A DNA stretch of 23,231 nucleotides from UBA9337 sp038331135 (GTDB lineage: Bacteria > Patescibacteriota > Minisyncoccia > Moranbacterales > UBA9337), in the NCBI GenBank assembly GCA_038331135.1, contig JBBQOS010000012.1:1-23231 (forward strand), read 5' to 3'. This document shows positions 7,159 to 13,996 of this stretch, one piece after another (the stretch's first letter is position 1; each line of letters starts with the position of its first letter). Below the pieces are notes generated by a model. The model did no database searches. It was given only the letters and a program-made list of their open reading frames with translations, and was not told the DNA's origin. The translations under genes and the position numbers were made by a program.

Positions 7159-7220
7159 CATCTCAGCATGTTAGCACATTAACATTAAAATATAAAAACA
7201 AGTTAACATTAAGGCATTAA
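7141..7220. repeat. AT-rich dispersed repeat, copy 4, overlapping the FemAB-like gene end
   Basis: AGCATTTTAATACGTTAGC, ATGTTAGCACATTAACATT and AAGTTAACATTAAGGCATT units. The first unit encodes the last five residues and the stop codon of the FemAB-like protein. Confidence 0.65.
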
Positions 7221-7250
7221 AAAAAATTAATCTAAAAAGTCATTAAGTAG

Positions 7251-7390
7251 CTGTCGTTGCGAAGGAGTTTTGTACTCAAAATACCTGTGGCAATCCCGGA
7301 ATTTAGTGCGAAGACTATCGGTAACATCAAGATTGAATCGTTTGAGATTGCCACATAAATTTTGAGTACAAAATTTATTCGCAATGACAG
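7251..7390. repeat. Large inverted repeat (MITE-like or palindromic element)
   Basis: The left arm (7251-7295) starts CTGTCGTTGCGAA, contains TTTTGTACTCAAAAT and ends TGTGGCAATC. The right arm (7344-7390) is its inverted counterpart, ending TTCGCAATGACAG. About 50 bases separate the arms. The end words (GTCATTGCGA and GTGGCAATCTC) are those of a dispersed palindromic repeat I recognise from many bacterial genomes. It fills most of the FemAB-rlmH gap, and no gene is supported inside. Confidence 0.75.
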
Positions 7391-7434
7391 TGTGTGACTT
7401 GTTGGCAATGTAACAATTTAGCAATATAAATATT

Positions 7435-7908
7435 ATGCTTAAAATAACAATTCTAGCGGTAGGAAAGATTAAAAGTGCTGACTTTAAAAATTCTTTCAAT
7501 GATTATATTAAGAGAATTTCACCGTATGCCGTTTTGAATGTGGAAGAGTTGGCGCCAGAACCATTTTTTGATAATTCTGATAGAGAAAAAATAAAAGAAA
7601 AAGAAGGAAAAAGAATTATTAAATATTTAGCAAGATTTGCACAGAGTAAGATTTTAATTCTGGACGAAAGGGGAAAGGAATTCATTTCGAATAATTTTTC
7701 CAATTTTTTATTTGAAAATGAATTGGAGGACGTTATCTTTGTTATAGGTGGTACGCTGGGCTTTAGTAAGGAAATTTTTGATTATAAAAATGTAACCAAA
7801 ATAAGCTTGTCTCAAATGACCTTTCCCCATGAATTAACGCGAGTTATCCTAGCTGAACAGATTTATCGAGCAATTGCCATAAACAAAAATAAAAGTTATC
7901 ATTATTAG
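7435..7908 (+). CDS. rlmH: 23S rRNA pseudouridine-1915 N3-methyltransferase
   Basis: RlmH is a small SPOUT-class enzyme that uses S-adenosylmethionine to methylate pseudouridine 1915 in helix 69 of 23S rRNA after 70S assembly. The 157-residue product has the normal length. It opens MLKITILAVGKIK and carries ILDERGKEFIS (residues 75-85), the trefoil-knot cofactor motif FVIGGTLGF (102-110) and the very conserved end LSQMTFPHELTRVILAEQIY then RAIAINKNKSYHY. The C-terminal tyrosine region is used for substrate contact in the family. The start at ATG 7435 gives the canonical N-terminus; there is no Shine-Dalgarno site. The gene directly follows the large inverted repeat. Confidence 0.96.
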   Translation: MLKITILAVGKIKSADFKNSFNDYIKRISPYAVLNVEELAPEPFFDNSDREKIKEKEGKRIIKYLARFAQSKILILDERGKEFISNNFSNFLFENELEDVIFVIGGTLGFSKEIFDYKNVTKISLSQMTFPHELTRVILAEQIYRAIAINKNKSYHY

Positions 7909-7938
7909 TAATTAGTAAAAGTAATAATATAAAAAAAT

Positions 7939-8277
7939 ATGAAGTATTTGATTAATTGGATGGTTATGACGCTGGCTGTTTTTATCAGCGCCCAGATTAT
8001 TCCAGGAGTAAGTGTGAATAGCTTTTTTATCGCTTTTGTTACCGCCTTGGTTCTAGGAGTGATAAATATTTTTCTAAAACCGATATTATTAATTTTAACG
8101 TTGCCTATCAATATTTTTACTCTGGGTCTGTTTACTTTAGTGATCAATGCTTTTTTGGTTTTAATAGCTAGCAATTTGGTGGATGGTTTCCATGTAAGTG
8201 GTTTTTGGTGGGCACTTATTTTTAGTTTAGCAATGTCGATTGTTCAATCGGCCTTGCATCAAATTGGAAAAAAATAA
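7939..8277 (+). CDS. Phage holin family IV / YvlD-like small membrane protein
   Basis: A 112-residue, almost wholly hydrophobic protein with four predicted membrane helices (about residues 5-22, 28-46, 49-78 split by PIN, and 88-106). The motifs IPGVSVNSF, VLGVINIFLKPILLILTLPI and ASNLVDGFHVSGFWWALI match the DUF360/YvlD or 'mycobacterial 4-TM phage holin' family. Despite that name it is a common chromosomal membrane protein of unknown function in many bacteria, and nothing nearby suggests a prophage. It starts 30 bases after rlmH and ends 24 bases before the next gene, so it may share a transcript with both. Confidence 0.85.
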   Translation: MKYLINWMVMTLAVFISAQIIPGVSVNSFFIAFVTALVLGVINIFLKPILLILTLPINIFTLGLFTLVINAFLVLIASNLVDGFHVSGFWWALIFSLAMSIVQSALHQIGKK

Positions 8278-8301
8278 GCTTAATTATTTTAGTTTTAAAT
8301 T

Positions 8302-8715
8302 ATGTCTAAAATGTTATTTCCGGAGCGAGAAGTTAATTCAAGAAAAAAAATATTAAAAATTATTAAGGATCCAAAAATGGGGAGGGTAGTTAATGATCTT
8401 AGAGAAAAAAACGAATTGATATCTCAATTCAAGAAATATAGTCCTGGCGGGATAAGCAAAGACGAAGCACGTAGGATGTTGGGAAAATTTCGTTATGATA
8501 AAAAAGATTCATTGACAGGAGAAGAAACAGCTGGTTTGGCAAAAGCTTTGGGGATAAGCGGTTCACATAAATACACAAGACCAGATAAGATTTCTGATAG
8601 AAAAACGACAATCAGTAAATTTGAGCGAGATAGAGACTCAAATTCTTTCAATAAATCATCCTCAAGCACCAGTTCTAAATCAAGAGGGTTTAGCAAAATG
8701 AGCCCCTTACATTAA
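8302..8715 (+). CDS. Hypothetical basic protein with Ser-rich tail
   Basis: I do not recognise this 137-residue protein. It is highly charged, with a helical-looking N-terminal part (KKILKIIKDPKMGRVVNDLR), a middle section GGISKDEARRMLGKFRYDKK then DSLTGEETAGLAKALGISG, and a low-complexity basic and serine-rich tail from about residue 112 (NKSSSSTSSKSRGFSKM). There is no signal peptide or membrane segment. The central part could be a small helical DNA- or protein-binding domain, but that is a guess. Spacing of 24 bases from the upstream holin-like gene suggests co-transcription. Start ATG 8302; a second ATG lies three codons later. Confidence 0.65.
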   Translation: MSKMLFPEREVNSRKKILKIIKDPKMGRVVNDLREKNELISQFKKYSPGGISKDEARRMLGKFRYDKKDSLTGEETAGLAKALGISGSHKYTRPDKISDRKTTISKFERDRDSNSFNKSSSSTSSKSRGFSKMSPLH

Positions 8716-8843
8716 AAGATACCAAAGCGTTGCTTATTTATATAAACAAAACAAATATAATTTTTACGGACAGATTGAGTTTAGGATGCGACTAATCTAA
8801 GATTTTATACGCTAGCTATCCAGTCTAATACAAATTTAAAAAT

Positions 8844-8872
8844 TTGACTTTTTGTTAAAAATAGTGTATACT
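8844..8872 (+). promoter_or_regulatory. Consensus sigma-70-type promoter
   Basis: TTGACT (8844-8849), a 17-base spacer and TATACT (8867-8872) match consensus very closely. The start site would be near 8879. It drives the structured leader and the 44-residue peptide gene. Confidence 0.8.
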
Positions 8873-8878
8873 AGCTTT

Positions 8879-8939
8879 GTAAGGTTAAATTCTTACAAAT
8901 AGGGTGAATTCTCATGGGTGAGGATTCATTTTTTATTTT
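8879..8939 (+). terminator. Leader with hairpin and terminator-like stem-loop
   Basis: Just after the predicted start site, GTAAG and CTTAC (8879-8896) pair. Then TAGGGTGAA leads into a 10-base-pair stem, TGAATTCTCA (8905-8914) with TGAGGATTCA (8919-8928) and loop TGGG, followed by TTTTTTATTTT. This is a classic intrinsic terminator shape inside the 5' leader. The same motif follows the promoter at 16116. Two more potential hairpins lie downstream, AAATCAA/TTGATTT (8942-8961) and GCGAATCTT/AAGATTTCGC (8964-8998). Nothing else is seen between 8716 and 8843. Confidence 0.65.
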
Positions 8940-9037
8940 CTAAATCAAGGTCGATTGATTTATGCGAATCTTCAAAATAAAAACTCAAAGATTTCGCCTT
9001 ATTTAATAAAAATAAAAATAAACATAAACATAAACAT

Positions 9038-9172
9038 ATGGAAAAATTAAAAGCAGCCCTAAACAAAGATCTATTTGAGTCAGATCAAAACGAGGAAGGA
9101 AGATTTTCTATTCTTCTATCGTTAGTCCCTCTTTTGGTGCTGACCTTTTTCATGAATTTTGGAATTATATAA
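9038..9172 (+). CDS. 44-residue single-pass membrane peptide
   Basis: A short open frame, ATG 9038 to TAA 9170-9172. It encodes MEKLKAALNKDLFESDQNEE (charged, cytoplasmic-looking), then GRFSILLSLVPLLVLTFFMN and FGII, i.e. one hydrophobic helix at the C-terminus, as in a tail-anchored peptide. I do not recognise the family. Support for it being real comes from context: a near-consensus promoter at 8844, a structured leader of about 160 bases, A-rich repeats (ATAAAAATAAAA, AAACATAAACAT) right before the ATG, and a strong terminator about 35 bases after the stop, leaving this frame as the only candidate product of the unit. A non-coding RNA is the alternative. Confidence 0.6.
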   Translation: MEKLKAALNKDLFESDQNEEGRFSILLSLVPLLVLTFFMNFGII

Positions 9173-9207
9173 TATAAATTAATAAAATTATATTATAGAA
9201 TAGATAG

Positions 9208-9259
9208 AATAAATAAAAATCAATCCAACACTGGGTTGATTTTTATTTATTCTTTTTTT
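9208..9259 (+). terminator. Intrinsic terminator with 19-base-pair stem
   Basis: Arms 9208-9226 (ending AAAAATCAATCC) and 9233-9251 (starting GGGTTGATTTTT) pair over 19 positions with one G-T wobble and the loop AACACT. A T-run follows. It closes the transcript of the 44-residue peptide gene. Confidence 0.85.
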
Positions 9260-9260
9260 G

Positions 9261-9269
9261 TGGTATAAT
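9261..9269 (+). promoter_or_regulatory. Extended -10 promoter for the two-component/pilB unit
   Basis: TGGTATAAT at 9261-9269 is a perfect -10 with the TGn extension. No convincing -35 is seen, which fits an extended -10 promoter. The leader to the kinase gene would be about 45 bases. Confidence 0.55.
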
Positions 9270-9321
9270 TAATCTGATTTAAAATAAACTTTAATTCATT
9301 TTTTTAAGTACTCATTTTTAG

Positions 9322-10260
9322 ATGAACTGGATAGTCAATGATCTCAACATAAAGAAACAAGCTGAAAATTTAGGAGTTAGCATTTGGCAAACTCCTAGTT
9401 TTATGCTTATGATTTTGGGTTTTATTATCGTTTTTGTCATGAGCGCTGTTTTTTTTGCTTCAAGGGAGTTTATGTCTCCAGAATTTTTGATAATAGCAGA
9501 AGCGGTAGTGGTTATTTTTATTTTGATTGTGGGCAACATAATTATTCAAAGTATGGAAAAATTAGCTAAAGTTAATAAAATTAAATCAGAGTTTGTCTCT
9601 ATAGTTTCACATCAATTAAAAACTCCATTAACCGGAATAAGCTGGGATATAGAATTTTTAATATCTAAGCATAGCGATGGATTAAATAAAAAACAGACAG
9701 AAATAATAAAAAATATAGAAGCTTCAAACGTGGCAATGTCAAGAATGGTTAATGACTTATTGGATGTAGCTAGGATTGATCAAAATAACTTTTTTACCAG
9801 AAAAGATGAGATAGATATAGTAGCTTTGGTTAAAAAAGTTGTGGATAAAAATAACGTCTTAACCTTAAAAAATAAAATAAATATTACTCTGTTAGTGGAT
9901 GATAATATGCCCAAAATTGAGGGTGATGAAAAAAGGATGGAAGTGGTTTTGGATAATTTTATATCAAACGCTATTAAATATAATAAAGAAAATGGAAAAA
10001 TAACCGTTAAGGTTCAAAAGGATAACCGTAAGGCTTTAATTTCGATAAAAGATAGTGGAATTGGAATTCCCAAGGACGAGCAAGATAGAGTTTTTGAAAA
10101 ATTTTATAGAAGCAAGGTAGCGAGTATTCAAGAAACTGGAGGGACTGGGTTGGGTCTTTATATCGCTAAAAATATTATTGAAAGAAGCGGAGGAAAAGTT
10201 TGGTTTAGATCTGTTGAAAATGAAGGCACTGAGTTTAATTTTTCTTTGCCTATAATTTAA
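9322..10260 (+). CDS. Membrane sensor histidine kinase
   Basis: A 312-residue kinase with two membrane helices (about residues 27-46 and 54-75) joined by a very short loop, so it has almost no external sensor domain. The HisKA dimerisation domain carries the phospho-accepting His97 in SHQLKTPLT. The catalytic domain shows the N-box (VLDNFISNAIKYNKENG), G1 (IKDSGIGIP), F-box (RVFEKFYRS) and G2 (TGGTGLGLYIAKNIIE). It should autophosphorylate and pass phosphate to the adjacent response regulator. With so little outside the membrane it may sense membrane state or a membrane partner. The regulator gene follows 34 bases downstream. Confidence 0.95.
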   Translation: MNWIVNDLNIKKQAENLGVSIWQTPSFMLMILGFIIVFVMSAVFFASREFMSPEFLIIAEAVVVIFILIVGNIIIQSMEKLAKVNKIKSEFVSIVSHQLKTPLTGISWDIEFLISKHSDGLNKKQTEIIKNIEASNVAMSRMVNDLLDVARIDQNNFFTRKDEIDIVALVKKVVDKNNVLTLKNKINITLLVDDNMPKIEGDEKRMEVVLDNFISNAIKYNKENGKITVKVQKDNRKALISIKDSGIGIPKDEQDRVFEKFYRSKVASIQETGGTGLGLYIAKNIIERSGGKVWFRSVENEGTEFNFSLPII

Positions 10261-10294
10261 GATAAGTAATAAGTAATAAATATTTTTATAATTT

Positions 10295-10678
10295 ATGGAA
10301 AATAAAAAGATATTAATAATAGAGGATGATCTAACTTTAAGAAATGTTTTGGCTGAGTTCTTGGAAGCAGAGGGATTCAAAGTAGGGGTAGCTTCAGATG
10401 GAGAAGAAGGCCTAGAGATGATTAAAAGTTTTAATCCAGACATCGTTTTATTAGATATTATACTGCCTAAAAAGAATGGATTTGAAGTTTTAAAGGAAGT
10501 TCGAAACTATAAGGAAAAGTTAACTACACCATTTGTTTTGCTTACCAATCTTGGTAGTTTGGATGATATAGAAAAAGCCCTAGAGCTTGGTGCGACAACT
10601 TATTTGGTAAAAGGCGATTATCAAGTAAAAGAAATAGTAGAAAAAATAAAAGAAATTCTATTTAAAGAGAAAAAATAA
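10295..10678 (+). CDS. Single-domain response regulator (REC)
   Basis: A 127-residue CheY-like receiver domain with no output domain. Acidic pocket residues E10, D11 and D12 (IIEDD), phospho-acceptor D54 (IVLLDIILPKKNGFEVL), the switch Thr near residue 84 (FVLLTNLGS) and the conserved Lys in YLVKGDY are all present. Lacking a DNA-binding domain, it must act by protein contact. Sitting between its presumed kinase and a PilB/GspE ATPase, with only 27 bases to the latter, it may bind and control the ATPase or another part of the pilus machine, as CheY-like proteins do in twitching systems. That last step is inference. Confidence 0.94.
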   Translation: MENKKILIIEDDLTLRNVLAEFLEAEGFKVGVASDGEEGLEMIKSFNPDIVLLDIILPKKNGFEVLKEVRNYKEKLTTPFVLLTNLGSLDDIEKALELGATTYLVKGDYQVKEIVEKIKEILFKEKK

Positions 10679-10705
10679 TTTTTTCAAAAACAAAAACAGA
10701 AAATA

Positions 10706-12481
10706 ATGAGAATTGATAATAAACAATTGAAAAGTTTTTTATTAGATAGTCAGCTTTTAGATTCAAATGAAATTGAAGAAATTTTCAATTTGGCTGAAAA
10801 AGAAAAACAACTGATGGGTGATTTGTTACTGGAGAAAAAACTTATTTCTAAAGAAGAATTGAGTAAATTGTATGCTTATATATTAGGAAACCCTTTTGTT
10901 GATATTAGTAAGGAAACAATTGATCCCGAAATTTTAAAAATTATACCAGAGCCAATTGCTAAAAAATATAAAATAATCGCCTTTGACAAATCGGATAGTA
11001 ATTTGAAGGTGGCGATGTTAAAACCAGACGATCTGCAGACACTTGAATTTATAAAAAAGAAGACTGGTCTTTCAATCACTCCTTGTCTCACCACAGAAGA
11101 AGGCATAGCAAATGTGTTAAAACAATATGGGAAAAGCTTAAAGGCTGAATTTGGAGACATGATTGGCACAGGTGATGGCGAAGATATAACTAAGAGAGCA
11201 GTAGCTCACAAGACGGACGGAAATGCGGATAAGAGACTATCCAAAGAAGCAGAAGATTTGCCAGTGATAAAAGTAGTAGATACTTTAATAAAACATGCCA
11301 TCTTGGAATCAGCTAGTGATATTCATATCGAGCCGGATGAGAAGGAGGTTCGCGTAAGATATCGTATAGATGGAATCTTACACGATGCCATGACACTGCC
11401 TCGAAAAATAATGTCAGGAATTATTGCTCGTATAAAAGTGTTGGCTAATTTAAAATTGGATGAGCATCGTCTTCCTCAAGACGGAAGATTTAAAATAGTT
11501 AATGATGAGTATAAAATATCCTTTCGAGTAAATATACTTCCAATATTTGATGGAGAAAAGGTAGTGATGCGTTTATTGGATGAATCTGCTAAAGGATTAA
11601 CTTTAGAAAAAATGGGACTTCAAGGAGAAGCATTGGAAGTTGTTCATCGAGAAGTAACTAAACCCAACGGAATGATTTTAGTAACAGGTCCTACGGGAAG
11701 CGGAAAAACTACCACCCTTTATACAATTATGGATATTTTGAATACGTCGACAGTTAACATAAGCACAGTAGAGGATCCTGTGGAATATAGAATGCCCAGA
11801 GTCAATCAAACTCAAATTAATTCTAAAATAGGACTAACTTTTGCAGCTAGTCTAAGAGCCTTACTTCGACAAGATCCTGATATTATAATGGTAGGGGAAA
11901 TTAGAGATGAAGAAACTATGGAAATAGCGATGCACGCCGCCATGACGGGTCATTTGGTTCTTTCAACCTTACATACCAATAGTGCAGCGGGAACATTGCC
12001 TAGGTTGCTAGATATGGGGGCTGAACCATTTTTGGTGGCCTCTACTACTAATGTGGTTATCGCCCAAAGACTTGTTAGAAAACTTTGTGGCGATTGCAGA
12101 GTGGAATATACTTTAGATAAAAAAGAAATTGAAGTATTGGGTAAAAATTTTAATAGCGACAAGGTGCTAAAATTATTTGAAAAAACCGAGCAAACAAAAG
12201 ACTTGGTGGATGCTAAAAAAGGTTGGGATTCAATAAAATTTTATAGACCAGGCGGTTGTAAAAGATGCAATGATGAGGGATACAAAGGAAGGTTGGGAAT
12301 TTATGAAGTTTTAGAAAATAACGAAGAGATAGAAAAACTAATAACTCAAGCTTCTTCGGCTGAAACTATCGAAAAAAAGGCCGTAGAATTAGGGATGCTA
12401 ACGATGATAGAAGATGGTCTTATAAAGGCAGTGCAGGGAGTAACTTCAATTGAAGAAATATTAAGAGTTACCAAGGAATAG
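10706..12481 (+). CDS. pilB: Type IV pilus assembly / type II secretion ATPase (PilB/GspE)
   Basis: A hexameric cytoplasmic ATPase that powers pilin polymerisation. The 591-residue protein has an N-terminal MshEN/T2SSE_N region (about 1-150, LLDSNEIEEIF, GDLLLEKKLISKEEL, DPEILKIIPEPIAKKY) and a C-terminal ATPase core: ASDIHIEP (residues 203-210), Walker A GPTGSGKTT (328-336), Asp box (TVEDPVEY), Walker B IIMVGEIRDEET (393-404) and His box (GHLVLSTLHTN). The zinc-binding cysteines C461/C464 and C518/C521 are in place, which supports PilB/GspE rather than PilT. No pilC, pilM or pilin gene is nearby, so it must work with genes elsewhere. It is read with the kinase and regulator genes. Confidence 0.95.
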   Translation: MRIDNKQLKSFLLDSQLLDSNEIEEIFNLAEKEKQLMGDLLLEKKLISKEELSKLYAYILGNPFVDISKETIDPEILKIIPEPIAKKYKIIAFDKSDSNLKVAMLKPDDLQTLEFIKKKTGLSITPCLTTEEGIANVLKQYGKSLKAEFGDMIGTGDGEDITKRAVAHKTDGNADKRLSKEAEDLPVIKVVDTLIKHAILESASDIHIEPDEKEVRVRYRIDGILHDAMTLPRKIMSGIIARIKVLANLKLDEHRLPQDGRFKIVNDEYKISFRVNILPIFDGEKVVMRLLDESAKGLTLEKMGLQGEALEVVHREVTKPNGMILVTGPTGSGKTTTLYTIMDILNTSTVNISTVEDPVEYRMPRVNQTQINSKIGLTFAASLRALLRQDPDIIMVGEIRDEETMEIAMHAAMTGHLVLSTLHTNSAAGTLPRLLDMGAEPFLVASTTNVVIAQRLVRKLCGDCRVEYTLDKKEIEVLGKNFNSDKVLKLFEKTEQTKDLVDAKKGWDSIKFYRPGGCKRCNDEGYKGRLGIYEVLENNEEIEKLITQASSAETIEKKAVELGMLTMIEDGLIKAVQGVTSIEEILRVTKE

Positions 12482-12566
12482 TTTAGGATTTTAGGAATAT
12501 GGAAACTTAAGATTTTAGGAGTTTAAAAAACAGTAAGTTTTAAATAGATTAGGATAAATATAAGAG

Positions 12567-13583
12567 ATGGATAGTGCATTTGGATTAGAACACAATAAAA
12601 AAATAAATAAAGTCAAGCTAGCTTCCAATAAAAAATTGGAGAGTACTTTATTTTCAAAAGGAACTAGGCGCAATAAGTTTTTTACCAGCGATTCATATCT
12701 ATATTTCGATTGCGGAGATGAAAACGCCCTTAAAACAATAGAATTTAGAACAAAAAATACTTTGTTGGATAGTTTGAATCAAAAAGCTGTAAGAAATTAT
12801 GCTAAATACAGCAACAGACAGAATGATTTTCTTTTTATTAAATATAAAATATTTGCCAAGAAGGTTCAACAATACCAACAAAATATCATCAATGACGGTA
12901 GCTCTGTATTGGAAAATGTGTCTCTTTTAAAGATGTGGAATACCTCTATCTTGGCCGCTATAATAATTGGAATGATATCGATGTCTTTTGTGTATCGTTA
13001 TTTAGGATCTGGTGCTTCTGCCGAAGAGACGCTGTCGGGTAATGAAGTAGCAGATTTGTATATTGAAGCTGAGAAAAAAGATAATGAATGGACAATAGAA
13101 ACTGAGGAGGAATATTTAGTTACAATGGCTGATTATTTAAGAACCGAAGCCGATAAAGATTTTGATGCGCGCGCCATGGAACTGGTAGCGGGTTATCCAA
13201 TAGAAAAAATGATGCCCCATATCTTAGAAAAAGATAGACAAGTAGCCTCTTTTTATATCGCGATTGCTAAAAAGGAAAGTAACTGGGGGAAAAGAGTTCC
13301 AACTTTAGACGGGGAGGATTGCTACAATTATCTTGGTTATAGAGGCCAAAGAGAGAGAATGGGTACAGGCGGACATACCTGTTTTGATAGTCCAAAAGAT
13401 GCTGTAGATACAATATCCAAGAGGTTAAGTGAGCTGATAGATACTTATAATAGAGATACTCCGGAAGAGATGGTAGTTTGGAAATGCGGTTCAAACTGTA
13501 ACGTAACAGGCGGACAGGCCGCGGCCAATAAGTGGATTAGTGATGTTAGTATGTACTTGGAAAAATTAGCAGACGCTGATTAA
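12567..13583 (+). CDS. Membrane-anchored lysozyme-like protein (paralogue 1)
   Basis: A 338-residue protein with a basic cytoplasmic N-terminal region (1-125), one membrane helix (about 127-143, ILAAIIIGMISMSFVYRYLG) and an external part. The external C-terminal domain (about 205-335) contains IAIAKKESNWGKR with a candidate catalytic Glu237, CYNYLGYRG, then GHTCFDSPKDAVDTISKRL and VVWKCGSNC. The 'KKESNWGK' word resembles the active-site Glu-Ser of lysozyme-like lytic transglycosylases, and 'AV..I..RL.EL' fits the same fold. Four cysteines (252, 272, 307, 311) are shared with the paralogue at 13997 and probably form disulfides. I infer a peptidoglycan hydrolase, but the family is not firmly identified. 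The N-terminal domain has no counterpart in paralogue 2. Confidence 0.75.
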   Translation: MDSAFGLEHNKKINKVKLASNKKLESTLFSKGTRRNKFFTSDSYLYFDCGDENALKTIEFRTKNTLLDSLNQKAVRNYAKYSNRQNDFLFIKYKIFAKKVQQYQQNIINDGSSVLENVSLLKMWNTSILAAIIIGMISMSFVYRYLGSGASAEETLSGNEVADLYIEAEKKDNEWTIETEEEYLVTMADYLRTEADKDFDARAMELVAGYPIEKMMPHILEKDRQVASFYIAIAKKESNWGKRVPTLDGEDCYNYLGYRGQRERMGTGGHTCFDSPKDAVDTISKRLSELIDTYNRDTPEEMVVWKCGSNCNVTGGQAAANKWISDVSMYLEKLADAD

Positions 13584-13731
13584 TATTGGGACGTATGCTT
13601 TTTAGCTAAAATCAAATTGTTTATTAAGAATGACATTTAAACAATCACGGATAACTATTTCAGGCGTGGGAATCTGGGTATTTTTTTAAGTAAAACTTTA
13701 AGAGCCTATTTTTCTATTTACCAGCATAATC

Positions 13732-13760
13732 AAAGCCAATTCGTTGGGCTTTTTTTATTT
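13732..13760 (+). terminator. Intrinsic terminator after lysozyme-like paralogue 1
   Basis: AAAGCCAA-TTCG-TTGGGCTTT, with one bulge and a stable TTCG tetraloop, is followed by TTTTTATTTT. It lies about 150 bases past the stop. The rest of 13584-13908 shows no gene I can support. Confidence 0.8.
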
Positions 13761-13894
13761 TATTTTTGGGCACCTTTATCCCTAAATTGGCAAAAAAAAG
13801 AGCAGAATCTTTTTCTAAGCAAGAAAAGCAATCCATTATTAGTCGTTGTATTCTTATGCTGCCGTATTGTTCTTTCGTTTTAATGAATCTACCC

Positions 13895-13937
13895 TGTGGA
13901 TAACTTTATTGACACCAGAACGGGGGGTTGGTATCAT
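13895..13937 (+). promoter_or_regulatory. Consensus promoter with adjacent DnaA-box-like site
   Basis: TTGACA (13909-13914, perfect -35), 17 bases, then TATCAT (13932-13937). Five bases upstream of the -35 lies TGTGGATAA (13895-13903), the reverse complement of the DnaA box TTATCCACA. The promoter serves the gene run from 13997 to 16083. Confidence 0.75.
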
Positions 13938-13996
13938 AGAATTTGCGTTCCCAAAAAGGAGGGAAGATAAAGAGCTAATTATTAAGAGATTTGTCT

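Noticed and set aside
7227..7499. Minus-strand 90-codon frame before rlmH
   Set aside because: It lies across the large inverted repeat and overlaps the true rlmH start; composition follows the repeat, not a protein.
7939..8277. Prophage lysis module suggested by the holin family name
   Set aside because: The family is mostly chromosomal and of unknown function; no phage genes are nearby.
10036..10443. Minus-strand 135-codon frame over the kinase/regulator junction
   Set aside because: Antisense to the conserved catalytic boxes of the kinase and the receiver start; no family features.
13714..13836. Minus-strand 40-residue frame (MDCFSCLEKDSALFF...)
   Set aside because: It reads fairly protein-like, but it overlaps the intrinsic terminator of the plus-strand gene, has no promoter or ribosome site and no recognisable family.
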